64,000 nucleotides of DNA from Phyto melanocephala (GCA_941918925.1 OW799234.1:125263395-125327394); one strand, 5' to 3'. Shown: positions 1 through 11,062, numbered from the stretch's first letter. Notes: generated from the letters alone by a model not told the origin. Program-made: numbers and translations.

Positions 1-370
1 AAGTGGGCAGGGCCACGCCCATAAAAAAAGGTTATAATTTTGAGGTACTTGCACCAGACTGATTTTTCTGAAACTTTGCACACATATCGAGCTGTCATGA
101 CTAAATAATTGCGTGGTTAGAAAAGTGGGCAGTGCCACGCCCATAAAAAATAGGTATCTTTTTGAGGTACTTGCACTGGACCAATTATTCTGAAACTTTG
201 CACACATATTGAGCTGTTATGACTTTACAATTTCGTGACTAGAAAAGTGGGCAATGCCACGCCCATAAAAAAATTATAATGTTTAGGTTTTTGCTCTTGA
301 TATTCAATTAAAATTCAGAATGCATTTCGATTCATTAAGGGGCGTAGCAACGCGCGCCGGGTTTGGCTAG
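1..370 (+). mobile_element. 3' end of a Helitron-like element built of ~122-bp tandem units
   Basis: Three copies of AAGTGGGCAGNGCCACGCCC start at 1, 123 and 245, each followed by A-runs and a TTGAGGTACTTGCAC-type segment, giving a period of about 122 bp. The array ends in a GC-rich inverted segment (GGGGCG ... CGCC, 340-360) and then GGCTAG at 365-370 followed by T. A hairpin just before a terminal CTRR next to T is the signature of a Helitron 3' end. The 5' end lies outside the window. The tandem repeat is seen; the Helitron assignment is inferred from the terminus. Confidence 0.6.
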
Positions 371-2861
371 TTTATATATAAAAAGTACGCTCATTTGCTT
401 ACGTTTTGATTAAATTAAATAAATAAAGATAAAAAAAAGATAAAATATGTTTGTTATCTACTTTATTTATGTATTACGTATAATGTATTGCACAGTTTAA
501 AATTCTATAGGGTGCATATAAAATATCCTCAATTTTATTTATTTAATGTTAAAAGTACAAACAAAATTTTTACATGTAAATATTATGCGTGTGCTTTACA
601 GTCATTAGAATGAATCTATACTATTGAAAAAAAAATCTACTAAAACAACAAAGTATGGCTGAGATCGAAGCAAACGACCGGTAATAAAATAAATGTGGGC
701 CGCTAATTATGCCAATATGGCGTGTCGCATATATTCAGCGCTAGTGTAAATTAATGACAACCATTATGCGGGTTTTGGCTACTGATTGCTGGTCATAATG
801 AAGCATACACTAGAACTTAAATACAAAAAAAATTATGTATATAAAAATAATTTTGTGTGTCTGCCAGTCCGTCTGCCTCGTTTACATTAAACATGACAAT
901 AATTTGGTACAAAAATATATGCGTTAGTACGTATGAAACCGTGCATATCCTGTGACCATTTATTATATTATATCAAACAAATTGAATGGAAAGGCTCAAG
1001 TATTTGCTGTTACAATAAAGCCCAGTTACTATTCATAAGCTGTACTAAAAAAACAAAACAAAAAAAGTCCTGTGTTTATTTTAAAAAGTTCATCTAAAAT
1101 ACACATGTTGTATTGCAGTCTTTAGATTCGCTATGTCTGTCGCCTTGGTGCGGCACTACAAATGTGTGCATGCATGTGTATTGCAACTATCTACGATATA
1201 TATGAAATTTAAAAAACATGGCATTTTTGCTTTTGTCCACCATAATATTTAAGTATCCTTGTAAATTAATAACAAATTCTATTTGTATATGAGAGTGTGC
1301 ATTGTAGCAGACATTTTGTGTTTTACTTATGTATGCGTGTAGATTTTTCGTTTCAAAATTTATAAACTTTGATGTAGCCTGCATAACAGCGTGTGCGAGT
1401 TGAAAAGTTTTTAAAATGTCACTACACAGAGAAAACAGTACCAGTTGGGAGTTGCCAATCGCATACTTAACACAGGGGTTACACGATCAAGTTTTGTGTA
1501 TCAAGTTTCAATACACTCACACTTTTTTTCTATTACACTCATGCTTTTAGAGCTTGATGCGAACTTGCTTTTGAAATTCCCTTTCCATGGAATGTTTCAA
1601 TTTACAAGGTTTTTTTTAACCAAAGTCTCAATGTTCATTTGTGGTTGTAAGTTGTTAATCCTATGGTACACGAAATGTAAAAAGCCACATGCACATGTGG
1701 GTCTGACGTCTCTTAATTATTTAGCACTTTGGTTACATTTTTTAAATAGTCGAAGCAGCTGCATGCGGTAAGATTTTAAAATTACACAAAATGTATTTTA
1801 TTCCAAAATTGCAAATGAAACACATGTGACTTAATGATGACGTCAAAATTACGTCAAAGCCACATGCGTATGCTACTTTTTTCATTTCGCGTACTACAGT
1901 ATTTAGATTGTAAAGACAAAATATTGTTGAGATATCCGAAGTCTTTTAATTTCGGTAATAAAACAATTAAATTATTGAAATTTGTTATAACAAAACCCGC
2001 ATCAATCGTTTGATAAGTAACTTTATTAAATGCTTCAAAACTTCTATGTTTTTTTAAGCCCCGATATTCCGAAATATGTTTAAAATTCAACAGTCAAACA
2101 AATTCTAAATTTTACCTCGCATTTTTATTTTATAATCTACATTGTATTTATATATTAAATAATATGTACGGTAAATCTTGTGCAGTAACAAAAATTTAAT
2201 AAATGTATATACACACATATGTATGTGTGTGTGTATGTATACATATAATAATTAGGCTTAATTAATAGACCATTCGAAAATTATTAATTAGTTTTTATAG
2301 GCGCTCGCTGTACCAGTTTAAATGGTGAATATTGATTTTGTGGCTGCTTTATTAATGCTATTGGCTTAAATATTTTCTACCTCCTTTAATTATGTGGCTT
2401 TATTACCAATAATAATAACAACAACAACATTAACAGCAGCAGCAAAAAATAATATTAAATATAAGCACATTTATGTTAGTCTATAAAAAAGTATTAGGGT
2501 TTTATTTTCAGAGGGATTTTCATGAACGAAAAGAAATTGAAAATTGAAGAAATTGAAAATGAAAAAAGAAATTAACCCCCATATTTATAAAATTTAGAAT
2601 GAGTTTGAAATGTATTGTTACAGATTTATTTTTAAATAGCTTAATTTACATTATAATTTATTTTAGTTGTAGTAGTTTTAGTCACTGGAGTTTTGTTTGT
2701 ATTAGTTGGTCGCTGGTTGTTCGAACATGATGTAAAGTTGTTATTATGTTCAGCATACTCTTAGGCACTTTTATTATTCTTGCATATTACTTAGCATTAA
2801 CATTACGTCTTAATTTAAATGTAACGGTTTTCAAGTTAGTACATACGAGAACTTTGTCGAG
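371..2861. other. Part of RUNX intron 3 without recognisable genes
   Basis: AT-rich intronic sequence. It holds a (TG/TA) microsatellite at about 2210-2247 and a short CAA/CAG-type run near 2410-2445. Short antisense and sense open frames here have no domain, splice context or codon texture. I see no conserved coding segment. Confidence 0.6.
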
Positions 2862-3100
2862 TGTTACCGAACACCGCTATGTTTCTATAAATAGCCGACC
2901 AACACAGCTAACATGATCAGTATAACAGTAGAGCTTGTTAAGTGTGTGTAACAGTGTGTTTATTAAAAGTGTATAACAATAAGTGAAATAAGTAAAGCGA
3001 CATAACAGCAATATCTGAGTTTGTTTAAATAAATAAAGTGCTCTTAATTTTATAACGAAATTCAAGTGTTTTTGATTGCAATAAAAGAACTCACAGGGTA
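2862..3100 (+). promoter_or_regulatory. Core-promoter-like segment (TATA box, Inr, poly(A) signals), possibly a solo LTR
   Basis: TATAAATA at 2886-2893 is followed 33 nt later by TCAGTAT at 2917-2923, a good fit to the insect initiator with A+1 at 2919. Polyadenylation-type AATAAA motifs follow near 3027 and 3081. TATA, initiator and poly(A) signal within ~200 bp, starting with TGTTACCG at 2862, is the layout of an LTR (U3-R-U5). No protein-coding retroelement lies beside it and I could not prove target duplications, so it is a candidate solo LTR or a stand-alone promoter. Confidence 0.35.
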
Positions 3101-3396
3101 TTTAAAGGAAATAAGCCAACGTTTATAAAAGTTATAAACGTAACAGTATTTTATTTTAAAATTTGAATAAGATTTTTCTAAAGTGGATTTCGAATACGTT
3201 TTAAAAATATAATTTGTTAAAAATACATGTGCCAAAACTAAGAATAATAAAAGGCACACTGTTTTTTTAAAATAATTTTTTCTGGCATTGAGGCTATTAC
3301 GCTCTCTATATTTATGATATATTCTTATATATTTGTTAATGTTTATAATAAAAAATCTTATGCCTATATGTAAGACTCGTAAAATGTGGTTAAATT

Positions 3397-3920
3397 TTAA
3401 GGGCCGATGCTGAATGTGAACCACACCTAAACGTCAAGTTTTTTTTCTGCATTTCATTTGACATTTCTCAATTTCAGACTAAGTAAGCTTGAACTATGGA
3501 AAGGTACACAATCAAGCAACGCGTTAAAGTTGTTCAGACACGTCGTGATTCTTTTGGTCAACATAATCGTTCAAAACTCATCCACAGTCGGGAGAATCGT
3601 GAAAAATATTTAAATTTCAGCAGAACAGGTCTGTATAAAATGTGAAAACATCTGTAAATGCCTTCTTATTGAACGAAAAGCATTGCCCTTTTTGGCGATA
3701 GTGTGGCAAAAGATCAGTCAACCTCTACTCATCATCGTGCCCAGCATTTGAACATCAACATTGTCATTGAAATTTCGAAACATCGGATGGAGGTGTGTCG
3801 CCGAGGTCGATATTTTGTTCCATACATAATTTAACCATACCAATACTATCATAATAAAAAGAAATGACAAAAATTTCCTTAATAATTTGTATATTATTTA
3901 AATTCAACATCGGCCCTTAA
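3397..3920 (+). mobile_element. Internally deleted Tc1/mariner-type element with AAGGGCCGATG inverted ends
   Basis: The ends are inverted repeats: TTAAGGGCCGATGCTGAAT on the left and its near-exact complement at 3902-3920. Inside, an ATG at 3496 opens MERYTIKQRVKVVQ, then RDSFGQHNRSK: the N-terminal helix-turn-helix of an IS630/Tc1/mariner-type (DDE_3-like) transposase. It is cut short by a deletion, a frameshift and stops. Further on, STHHRAQHLNI (about 3720-3755) is the next conserved segment. The catalytic part is missing. A second copy in the opposite orientation lies at 34517-35051. Confidence 0.75.
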
Positions 3921-5670
3921 AAATCAACCAGCCTTTATAAGTCAACCGACTTGAGTAAACTTTTAGAATTGAAATGAGATGGTAGCAAAAGTGTTAGATC
4001 TAACACACATTGACAGAAAATAAACAAACCCAGAACTAGCCCATTGTGAAATCAAGTACTCAGTTTTTGAAACAAAAATCTTATTAATATCAATTTAAAA
4101 TTTTAGCCCACTTGTGTAATGATTTCAGCGTGAAACTAAAAAACCAAAAGACCAACAAATTTCGGCCGAGAATAAAATTAAAAAATTAAAGCGCTCGATG
4201 TCCAAATTGCTATGTAAAATTTATATTAATTTTTTCTTTTTTCAGTATGTTGTCAAAAGAAGAGATAGGTGAATACACTCACTCACCACTCTCTTACAAT
4301 AACTAAGAAGTATTTTAACTATTATAAAGTTATATACAAATAAACTAAGCTAGTTGGGTTTCTATTACAACCTCATGGTAAGAACGTAGTTGAATATATG
4401 AAAACAGGATAGATATGCGACAATTGTTAAAGTCAATTAGTATATTTCCAATCCCATATGACCAAGTACCGTACAAATCCCGCTCAAAATAAAAATTTTC
4501 GTAATTAAAAACCCTTAATATGTATAAAAATATTAATAGAATGTAGGTTTCGGATTTTGATTACTTTAATTTTTAGCCAGACTTTGTTAAATATTGTTGT
4601 GATTTATTATTTTCCACTCATTTCATATACTGTTATGAAATATTTTTTTATTTTTTCAACAAACAAATATAGTTGTAATTTTTTTATGTGCAATTGTACG
4701 TGTTTGTGTGCATGTACAGCTGTCATTTAAAATTGTAAAATTAATAAAATATTTCTTTGTTTGTTCATGTATTTGTCTATGTTTATGCCAGTAATTAAGT
4801 CGTGCGGGTTTAGCTTAATAAAATATTTAAATAAATAACAATTTTGATTTTTAATTTAATATAGTAGTATTTAACACAAACACATGCATATTTATGGTGT
4901 GAGTTACAAGAGTTATTAAATTTTTTTGCGAGACCTTTTCGTATGCCTTTCTTGTTTGTTTAACTGTGTTTCATGTATTTCTTGGCTCTTGTAATTGATT
5001 TAAACCTTTAATACTTAGTTAAATATTGACGTACTTCACACAATTGGATCACTATTTAAAACTTGAAATTGCAACGGAACAAATTAGTAATATAAATTAT
5101 TAATGTGTTTTTGTTTGTAGCACTCACTGTATTACGGGTTTTTTTTTATAAATATGCATTAAATTTAAACAACCCTAGTACTGCAATTTGGCAACTGGCG
5201 TTCCTATAATAAAGTTTAACATTTCTTACAATATATCAAGGCATATTAATTCATCAGGTAATTGCAGTTCGGAGAGAATTTTTTTGTTTATATTTTTTAT
5301 ATATGAAGTTTGACATTTGAAATTAATGAGAGTGGGAGAAATATGTTTTTTATCTATAGACTTTGACAGCTGAAACTTAAAATCAGTGAAGAAAAAAATA
5401 ATTAGCTGACGAAACAAGACTACCTAATGAATAAATGTGCCTTGACAATATACATACATGCTTAGAATGTTTTGACGCACGAACGTCATATGTGTTGTTT
5501 ACAGTAACTTGAAAAGTTCTTGTCGACCAAAAAATTGAATTAAATTGTAAACATTTTTGTACGATTATTGATATCAACTTTTGATTTGGTTGAAATCAAC
5601 AATAGTGCATTTGTGAATTCAATTCGATCTTAAGCAATGAAGCAACATCAAGAACCAGCGTTTGTCGATG
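3921..5670. other. Part of RUNX intron 3, no recognisable gene
   Basis: AT-rich (including long T/A runs around 4600-4900) with scattered short open frames lacking any domain or splice context. Nothing repeated elsewhere in the window was noticed. Confidence 0.5.
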
Positions 5671-6500
5671 TTTTAATGAAATCAGTTGTGGCCGTAGTTT
5701 GCTCAACGATATGTGTCCTGTAGGTCATTCAAAACCAGATGTTATTTCGAAAAACATTGATGCTTTGCGTGAAATGATACTGAGAGATGGCCATGTAACT
5801 TATCGTGAGATTGGGGCAACCTTAAGTTAAAGTAGATCCAGCATACATTCAATATAGCATGAAAATTCGGTGAAAAAAAAATTTGTTCGAGTTGGATCCC
5901 ACATACTTTGATAATCGCTCAAAAAAGGCTCGTGTCAATTGGTCGCTGGAAATGCTCAAAAAGTACAATCGTGGTACTTCAGTTTACGCGTATGATCTTT
6001 TAAGTAATTATAAGTTGACTGTATGGGTCTTCCAAAGCGAATTAAACCCTACAAAAAATACACGGGCTCAAAGTATTTCGAAAAAATGGTCCCCCGTTTT
6101 GATTTTGACAAACTGGATATGTCTTAATCATACCAATGCTGCAACGTAGAGCGGTAACTTATGAATGATACACAATCATTTGTTTTCCAAATGCCTACGG
6201 AGAAATTAGAAAAGCCAACCGCCAAAGTTGTATCATTCTTCATCCCATCGCACACATCGGCTCAGGGACAATATTTCCAAAATTCTGACTTGGCAGTCAA
6301 AGACTCATTTTAATCTTAAACACAAACAAAAATTGGTAAGGCCAACGTTTTTCCTAATGCAGAATGTTGACTTCTGAATAGTACACAAGCATTTGTTTGA
6401 CAGATGTCTTCAAAGAAGTTAAAAAACCAACCGCCTAATATTTAGTATTTTCGAGCACGACAATAGGAGCTCACACACATTAACTCAGGGATGAAGGACG
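5671..6500 (+). pseudogene. Mariner transposase fossil with a duplicated internal segment
   Basis: Frameshifted remains of a mariner transposase in order: FNEISCGRSLLND, then GHSKPDVISKNIDAL, REMILRDGHVTYREIGATL and SRSSIHSI (5671-5860), then KKARVNWSLEMLKKYNRGTS (about 5917-5980), TVWVFQSELNPTK (about 6019-6057) and QRRAV..YTT with GEIRKANRQ (6130-6230). It is broken by stops and frameshifts and lacks a usable start. A second, overlapping version of the last segment (TSE..YT, then FKEVKKPTA) follows at 6366-6440, so two fragments of the same domain lie in tandem. No intact terminal repeats were found. Confidence 0.8.
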
Positions 6501-6509
6501 AAATTTCAT

Positions 6510-6962
6510 ATTGTCCCCGTTTAGACAGGGAAACTTTTGGAAGGGAAACATTTTGCTTGAAAGAGAGGGACGGGTGGAGAAGAGAATATGAAATTTGTTT
6601 CCCGTTCTCGGAGGCACACTTTGTGCTTTCATTCTTATTGTTTACATTTGCTATGCTTTTTGATATTTGCTTTATTTCTTTTCGGCGTGCTTTGTTCTCT
6701 ATGTTTTTTATTTGACTTTGTTTGAATAAAAATAAAAAAATAAATAATGTACTAAATAAAACTAAAAATTTAAAATATAAACTGGAATGTTTCCGACAAC
6801 AATGTTTCTCTGTATGACCGCGAAGGAATATACAAAAGAGGAATCCAGATGTTTCCCTTTCAAATGTTTCCCTGTGTAAATGGGGACAATCTCTTCCCCA
6901 CCCATCCCTCTCTACCAAACATAATGTTTACCTTCCAAACATTTCCCTGTCAAAATGGTGAC
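6510..6962 (-). mobile_element. MITE with GTCCCCGTTTAGACAGGGAAAC ends, plus an abutting partial copy
   Basis: The segment 6510-6890 is bounded by ATTGTCCCCGTTTAGACAGG and the complement of ATTGTCCCCATTTACACAGG. Inside are sub-terminal GGGAAACAT repeats and an AT-rich core without coding capacity. A plus-strand relative lies at 51119-51442 and is similar along most of its length. From 6891 to 6962 the terminal ~70 bp are repeated once more (ending CCCTGTCAAAATGG), as if another copy had inserted next to or into the first. Confidence 0.8.
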
Positions 6963-7969
6963 TATGACTTATTTTCAATAACTAAATATTGTTGTAGAGA
7001 ATATAATATGACCATCGTGATCATGTTGTAACAATCGGCCATGTCATGGAAAACGAAATCATGTGAAATTGAAATCGATCAAATTTTAAAAATTCTCCGA
7101 ATATGTTTTTTTAATTCGGAAAAATTCACATTTTGTTTGGTCTTGAACAAGAATTGCTGTTTTTTGCTTAAGGCCCTTTTGTCTAACTTCAAAGATATAT
7201 ATGTGATTTTGTTATCACTTATTCCCGCTGCAGATGCTGAATAAAATATTTTAATGTTCGAATGTATAGTCAATTAGCTGTTCACAGAAGATATTGTTGT
7301 ATGACACAAAGCAGCTAGCAACAACAAGTGCAACAAACAGCAATAACATTTAATTTATTAAATTTATACCACTGATGTTTATGACATTAATTTAATGCCT
7401 TTTTCCAGAAAACACATAATTCAATTTATTATTTCGTGTTTGGTTGCAACAGCAACAGCAACAAAAAAAAAAAACATTTACAAAATAACAACAAAATTAT
7501 AAGCGACAATCGTAAAAATATGAATGTGAATATAAGTCTCAGGCAGCATGCATGCAGGCAGCAGCCAAATTACAAATACAACTACAACTATAAGGTAATT
7601 TATTTATGAATAAATAATTTATTTTTATGGAGAAAAAATATTGGTATTCACAATAATAATGATAATAATATTTATAACGTACAAAAAAATCGGAGTTGTT
7701 TAAATAAATGTTAGTCAGGTTCTTTTTTTGTTTTTGAAATTAAAATAATTTAATTTGTAAAATGGTCAAAATGGAGTTTGTTGCAAACAACATAAACTGC
7801 TGGCCACAAATTTAAAGCATTCGCTGCTGCTTAAATTAATACACTGATGTTTTTGATTATTAATTTATTGTTGAAATACATACATGTTTTGTGTGTGTAA
7901 TCTCTATAAAAGAATCATAAATTTTGATTATTTTAAATGGATTACATGGGTATATTAGTTAAGACCGTA
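6963..7969. other. Part of RUNX intron 3, no recognisable gene
   Basis: AT-rich, with CAA/CAG-rich short runs near 7300-7350 and 7440-7480. Nothing with domain or splice support. Confidence 0.5.
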
Positions 7970-8268
7970 ATACACGGCATGTTTTTTACATTTGACTTTA
8001 AAATTTGTGAGACATATGTAAATCTACTATGTAAATTGTACTTTTACAGGCAGACGTCGCTGACTGCTTTGCAGCAGCAGAGATTTCTGCCAATGGCTGA
8101 TGTCACATGTTTTAACCGAAGAAAATAGAGCGCGCTCTAATTGAAATTTTTGCAGATGTCTCAACACATGTTTTTTTACAGAGGTAATATTTTCAAGGTA
8201 GCACACAACATGTTCGTATTTATCAGTGTGGAATTTGTAAAGTAAGATGTAAAAAAAATGCCGTGTAT
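7970..8268. mobile_element. MITE with ATACACGGCATG inverted ends (copy 1)
   Basis: Left end ATACACGGCATGTTTTTTAC and right end complementary over about 20 bp (ATGTAAAAAAAATGCCGTGT), giving a 299-bp element. An internal palindrome (ATAGAGCGCGCTCTA) lies at about 8126-8140. A diverged copy with the same ends and the same type of internal palindrome lies at 17559-17795. It has no coding capacity. Confidence 0.75.
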
Positions 8269-8877
8269 TTGCTGCTTTAGGTATATAAGCGAGGTTTTAA
8301 ACTACTAGACTTATTAGTGGGCACTTCGAAAATGGAGAAGTTATTCCATCAGCGCTGTAGAATAGATATATGGGAGGCATTGTAGCGTTCTTAAACATCT
8401 GTTTTTTATTTTAAAATCTTTAAAACTTAATGTTTGTACATACTTGACAAATATTAAACAAAACACTTTTTGTAATTTAACATTATTTTTGCTAGACAAG
8501 ACATGGTTGAGACTTAAAATACTAGTCTCTTTGTAGTTTATTTTAAGATAAGAATTCAACAGATGTTAGTGATTACGTGTATTTCATCAAATATTTACCA
8601 AATGTGTAACAAAAATAAAAGAAAATTAAATTAAATTTGCAAAAAACATATTGTGTCTTTTTCACCCACAATCGAATTAGAAGAATATATAGACTTTGTA
8701 CGTATATTAAGTCTTCTAAGATCGCATTGAATATAAGATCAAAAACTACTGATATTTTCATCACACTTATGTATATCCAAAATTATTTCTTGTGTGTTCA
8801 TAAGAAGTCCTGAGTGTCGTAGAGTTATTAATTTTCATTACAATAAAATTAAAAATTATATTCTAATTTAATTTACC

Positions 8878-8999
8878 CAGCTGAGCACCGAAGACCGTTT
8901 GCCCGTTGTGGTGAAACAGACCAGAGTCTCTGGCGGGAGTCGAACCCTCAACCCCTAGACTAGTACACTACTTACAAGTCCACCGGGGCACCCTGTCGT
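8878..8999 (-). repeat. tRNA-derived SINE-like unit
   Basis: The minus strand carries GGTTCGACTCC (8946-8936), an exact match to the RNA polymerase III B box GGTTCGANTCC. The flanking bases form most of a T-stem (GAGGG/CCCGC). An A-box-like segment (GGTGGACTTGTAAG) lies about 35 nt upstream near 8980. The element runs into AT-rich sequence at its 3' side. It is not an intact tRNA, since the acceptor and anticodon arms do not fold well. SINE origin is inferred; only the B box is firm. Confidence 0.5.
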
Positions 9000-9082
9000 A
9001 AAGTTATAAAGTGATAATTTTCCAAAAGTTTTTAAATGATTGAAGAGAATTGTTTTATAGAACTTTTAAGCATTAAACATTA

Positions 9083-9201
9083 AGGGCCGTATTCATAAAA
9101 AATATTTTAGATTTATTGAAGGCTTATTTGACAAATTTCTCTACAACATTTGTCAAATAAGCCTTTAATACCCCTAAAATATTTTTTATGAATACGGCCC
9201 T
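9083..9201. mobile_element. Foldback MITE, 119 bp, near-perfect hairpin
   Basis: The outer arms are AGGGCCGTATTCATAAAAAA and its exact complement, continuing through TATTTTAG. The inner arms AAGGCTTATTTGACAAAT / ATTTGTCAAATAAGCCTT surround a loop of about 9 nt, so nearly the whole element can fold into one hairpin. It is flanked by similar ATTAAACATT/AACATTAAAC sequence, a possible imperfect 9-bp target duplication. The AAGGGCCG terminus is shared with the elements at 3397 and 34517. Confidence 0.8.
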
Positions 9202-9269
9202 AAAACATTAAACATTTTGAGAACGCGGTACTGTGAACATCTTGTGAATTAGCCAATTTTTATATGTTG

Positions 9270-10050
9270 GGCGAATATCGAAGCGAACCACTACTATATC
9301 AGAGCGGTTTTTGACTTCCTTCGCCCTTCAGTAGAAATCAACATACGTTTTTAGCCACTAAAGGTTTTTTCTTGAATCTAGAACATTGTCGAATTGTGGT
9401 TGCGGCCAACCCTCCTCGCACAGTCCATCGTAATGGCCAATATATTCATTAGGCTGAGGTTTTCTATAGTACTCACACTTATTGTGTGCCTAGCTGATCT
9501 AAGTCTACCCAATTTTTTTAAATACGTGGTCTGGTATTCTCCTATGCTCCATCAGTAAAGATACTGATGTCACTATCTTTGATTTAATTTAGCATGGATG
9601 CATCCGAAATGAGCTTGCGATGCAACTTGACAAACACAGGTATTTAGCTCATGCGCACCACCGACATCTGAGTATTCCTAAGCTTTTTATATAAATGATC
9701 TAGAATTTCACTATGCTAAAGCCAAGCACGATCTGAGTCTCCTTAAGTCTACCCAATTTTTTTAAATACGTGGTCTAGTATTCTCCTAAGCTCCATCAGT
9801 AAAGATACTGATGTCACTATCTTTGATTTAATTTAGCATGGATGCATCCGAAATGAGCTTGCGATGCAACTTGACAAACACAGGTATTTAGCTCATGCGC
9901 ACCACCGACATCTGAGTATTCCTAAGCTTTTTATATAAATGATCTAGAATTTCACTATGCTAAAGCCAAGCACGATCTGAGTCTCCTTAACTTCTTTGGG
10001 TACGAGAATCAGGATTCTACTATGTCTTAGCCAAGGTTCGGTTATAACAT
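9270..10050 (-). pseudogene. Degraded non-LTR retrotransposon 3' region with RNase H remnant
   Basis: The minus strand ends in a tail (AGTAGTGGTTCGCTTCGATA) that closely matches the 3' tail of the retroelement fragment at 22985-23450. Upstream, IKDSDISIFTDGA (read around 9590-9540 and again in the duplicate) is the start of an RNase H domain (FTDG motif). No open frame survives. The body contains a 244-bp tandem duplication listed separately. Confidence 0.55.
9501..9988. repeat. Near-identical 244-bp tandem duplication
   Basis: The units 9501-9744 and 9745-9988 begin AAGTCTACCCAATTTTTTTA and differ at only about two positions (ctggtattctcctatgc versus ctagtattctcctaagc). The sequence is part of a dead retroelement, so the duplication is much younger than the decay of the element around it. 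Confidence 0.9.
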
Positions 10051-11062
10051 CAAGTCGTAAACACTTTACCAAGGTAACGGCGGTGGAAATGTGTTATAAA
10101 TAAGTTCCTTAAAAGAGCAAGAAGGGGCACGCCGTCGTCGTTGTAGGTAAAAACTACTTTTATGCATAGTGAAAATTAAGGTACAAGAGAATAAAATTAG
10201 GACCACTTTAAAAATTCCAGAAAAATTTGAATAATAAAGGAAACATTTATTTTTTCTTAAATTTAGTATAGAAATGTCATCTCATAAAAGTGCTAGAAGA
10301 TTTCAAGATAAAAATCATGAGAGCTCAAAATTCAAGGTGCTAATCCCATATCTTTCTTCCCAAAACACCATCACTCTTCCAAAAAGTACTTGATATTGAT
10401 GTTAAACAATCTCTGGTACAAACAATTTATGTTAAAAAAGTAAAAGATTTGCACTAGTATTTATTGACTTTTTTTTATATTTCAGTACGAAATTTGTTGT
10501 TTACTGAAACAGCAGAAGTTTTTCATGAGAAAAAAAAACACGCACACATCGCAAATTTAAAAAAAAACTGATTTGTTTTTAAGTAAATTTGTTTTAACAA
10601 ATACTGAAAAAACCAAAAAAAAAAAAGAAACCAACAGCAACTAACTAACCAACAAACTAATCGTTTTTGTGTGGATTTTTATGCGGCTTTTTGAGGTTCG
10701 ATTTTGCGGTGTCTGACAGTGGTATAGTTATTTTTTTCTTTTTTTTTTTACAACAACATCAAATTTTTTTCAGTTTTTTTTTTTAATAGAAAAACCAAAA
10801 TTCATACACTTAACTACCATTAATATTGTGTGATTTTTTTTGTGTGCTTTTGTTAATATAAACAACAAACCAAAATATTTATTAAAAATAAAAATGCAGC
10901 ACATTTAACTAAAATTAACTTCAAATTAAAAAAAAAAAAATATATATAAACAAACAGTTGCTTCAGCAGGCATTAAATACATATTAAATATTCATGCTAC
11001 AATTAATTATCATGTGCATTAAATGGTTTTTTAAAGTAATTTTATTAAAAATTCGTACTTAC
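9989..11062. other. Start of RUNX intron 3, immediately downstream of the third coding exon
   Basis: Contains the remaining end of the retroelement fossil (to about 10050) and then extremely A/T-rich sequence with long poly-A and poly-T runs (10490-10960). No further exon was recognised. Confidence 0.5.

Noticed and set aside
3062..3424. 120-codon open frame on the minus strand
   Set aside because: Lys/Ile/Tyr-rich from AT-rich DNA, overlaps the LTR-like segment and the end of a transposon, no domain.
6442..6918. 158-codon open frame on the minus strand
   Set aside because: Spans a MITE and its abutting partial copy; the same element at 51119 has no comparable frame, so it is chance.
8936..8999. 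Intact tRNA gene on the minus strand
   Set aside because: The B box is perfect but no good acceptor stem or anticodon arm can be drawn, so I call it SINE-like.
1..11062. Fourth coding exon of the RUNX gene, including a VWRPY-type C-terminus
   Set aside because: I looked for an in-frame phase-1 exon and for the complement of a VWRPY-stop sequence and found nothing convincing; it probably lies beyond base 1.
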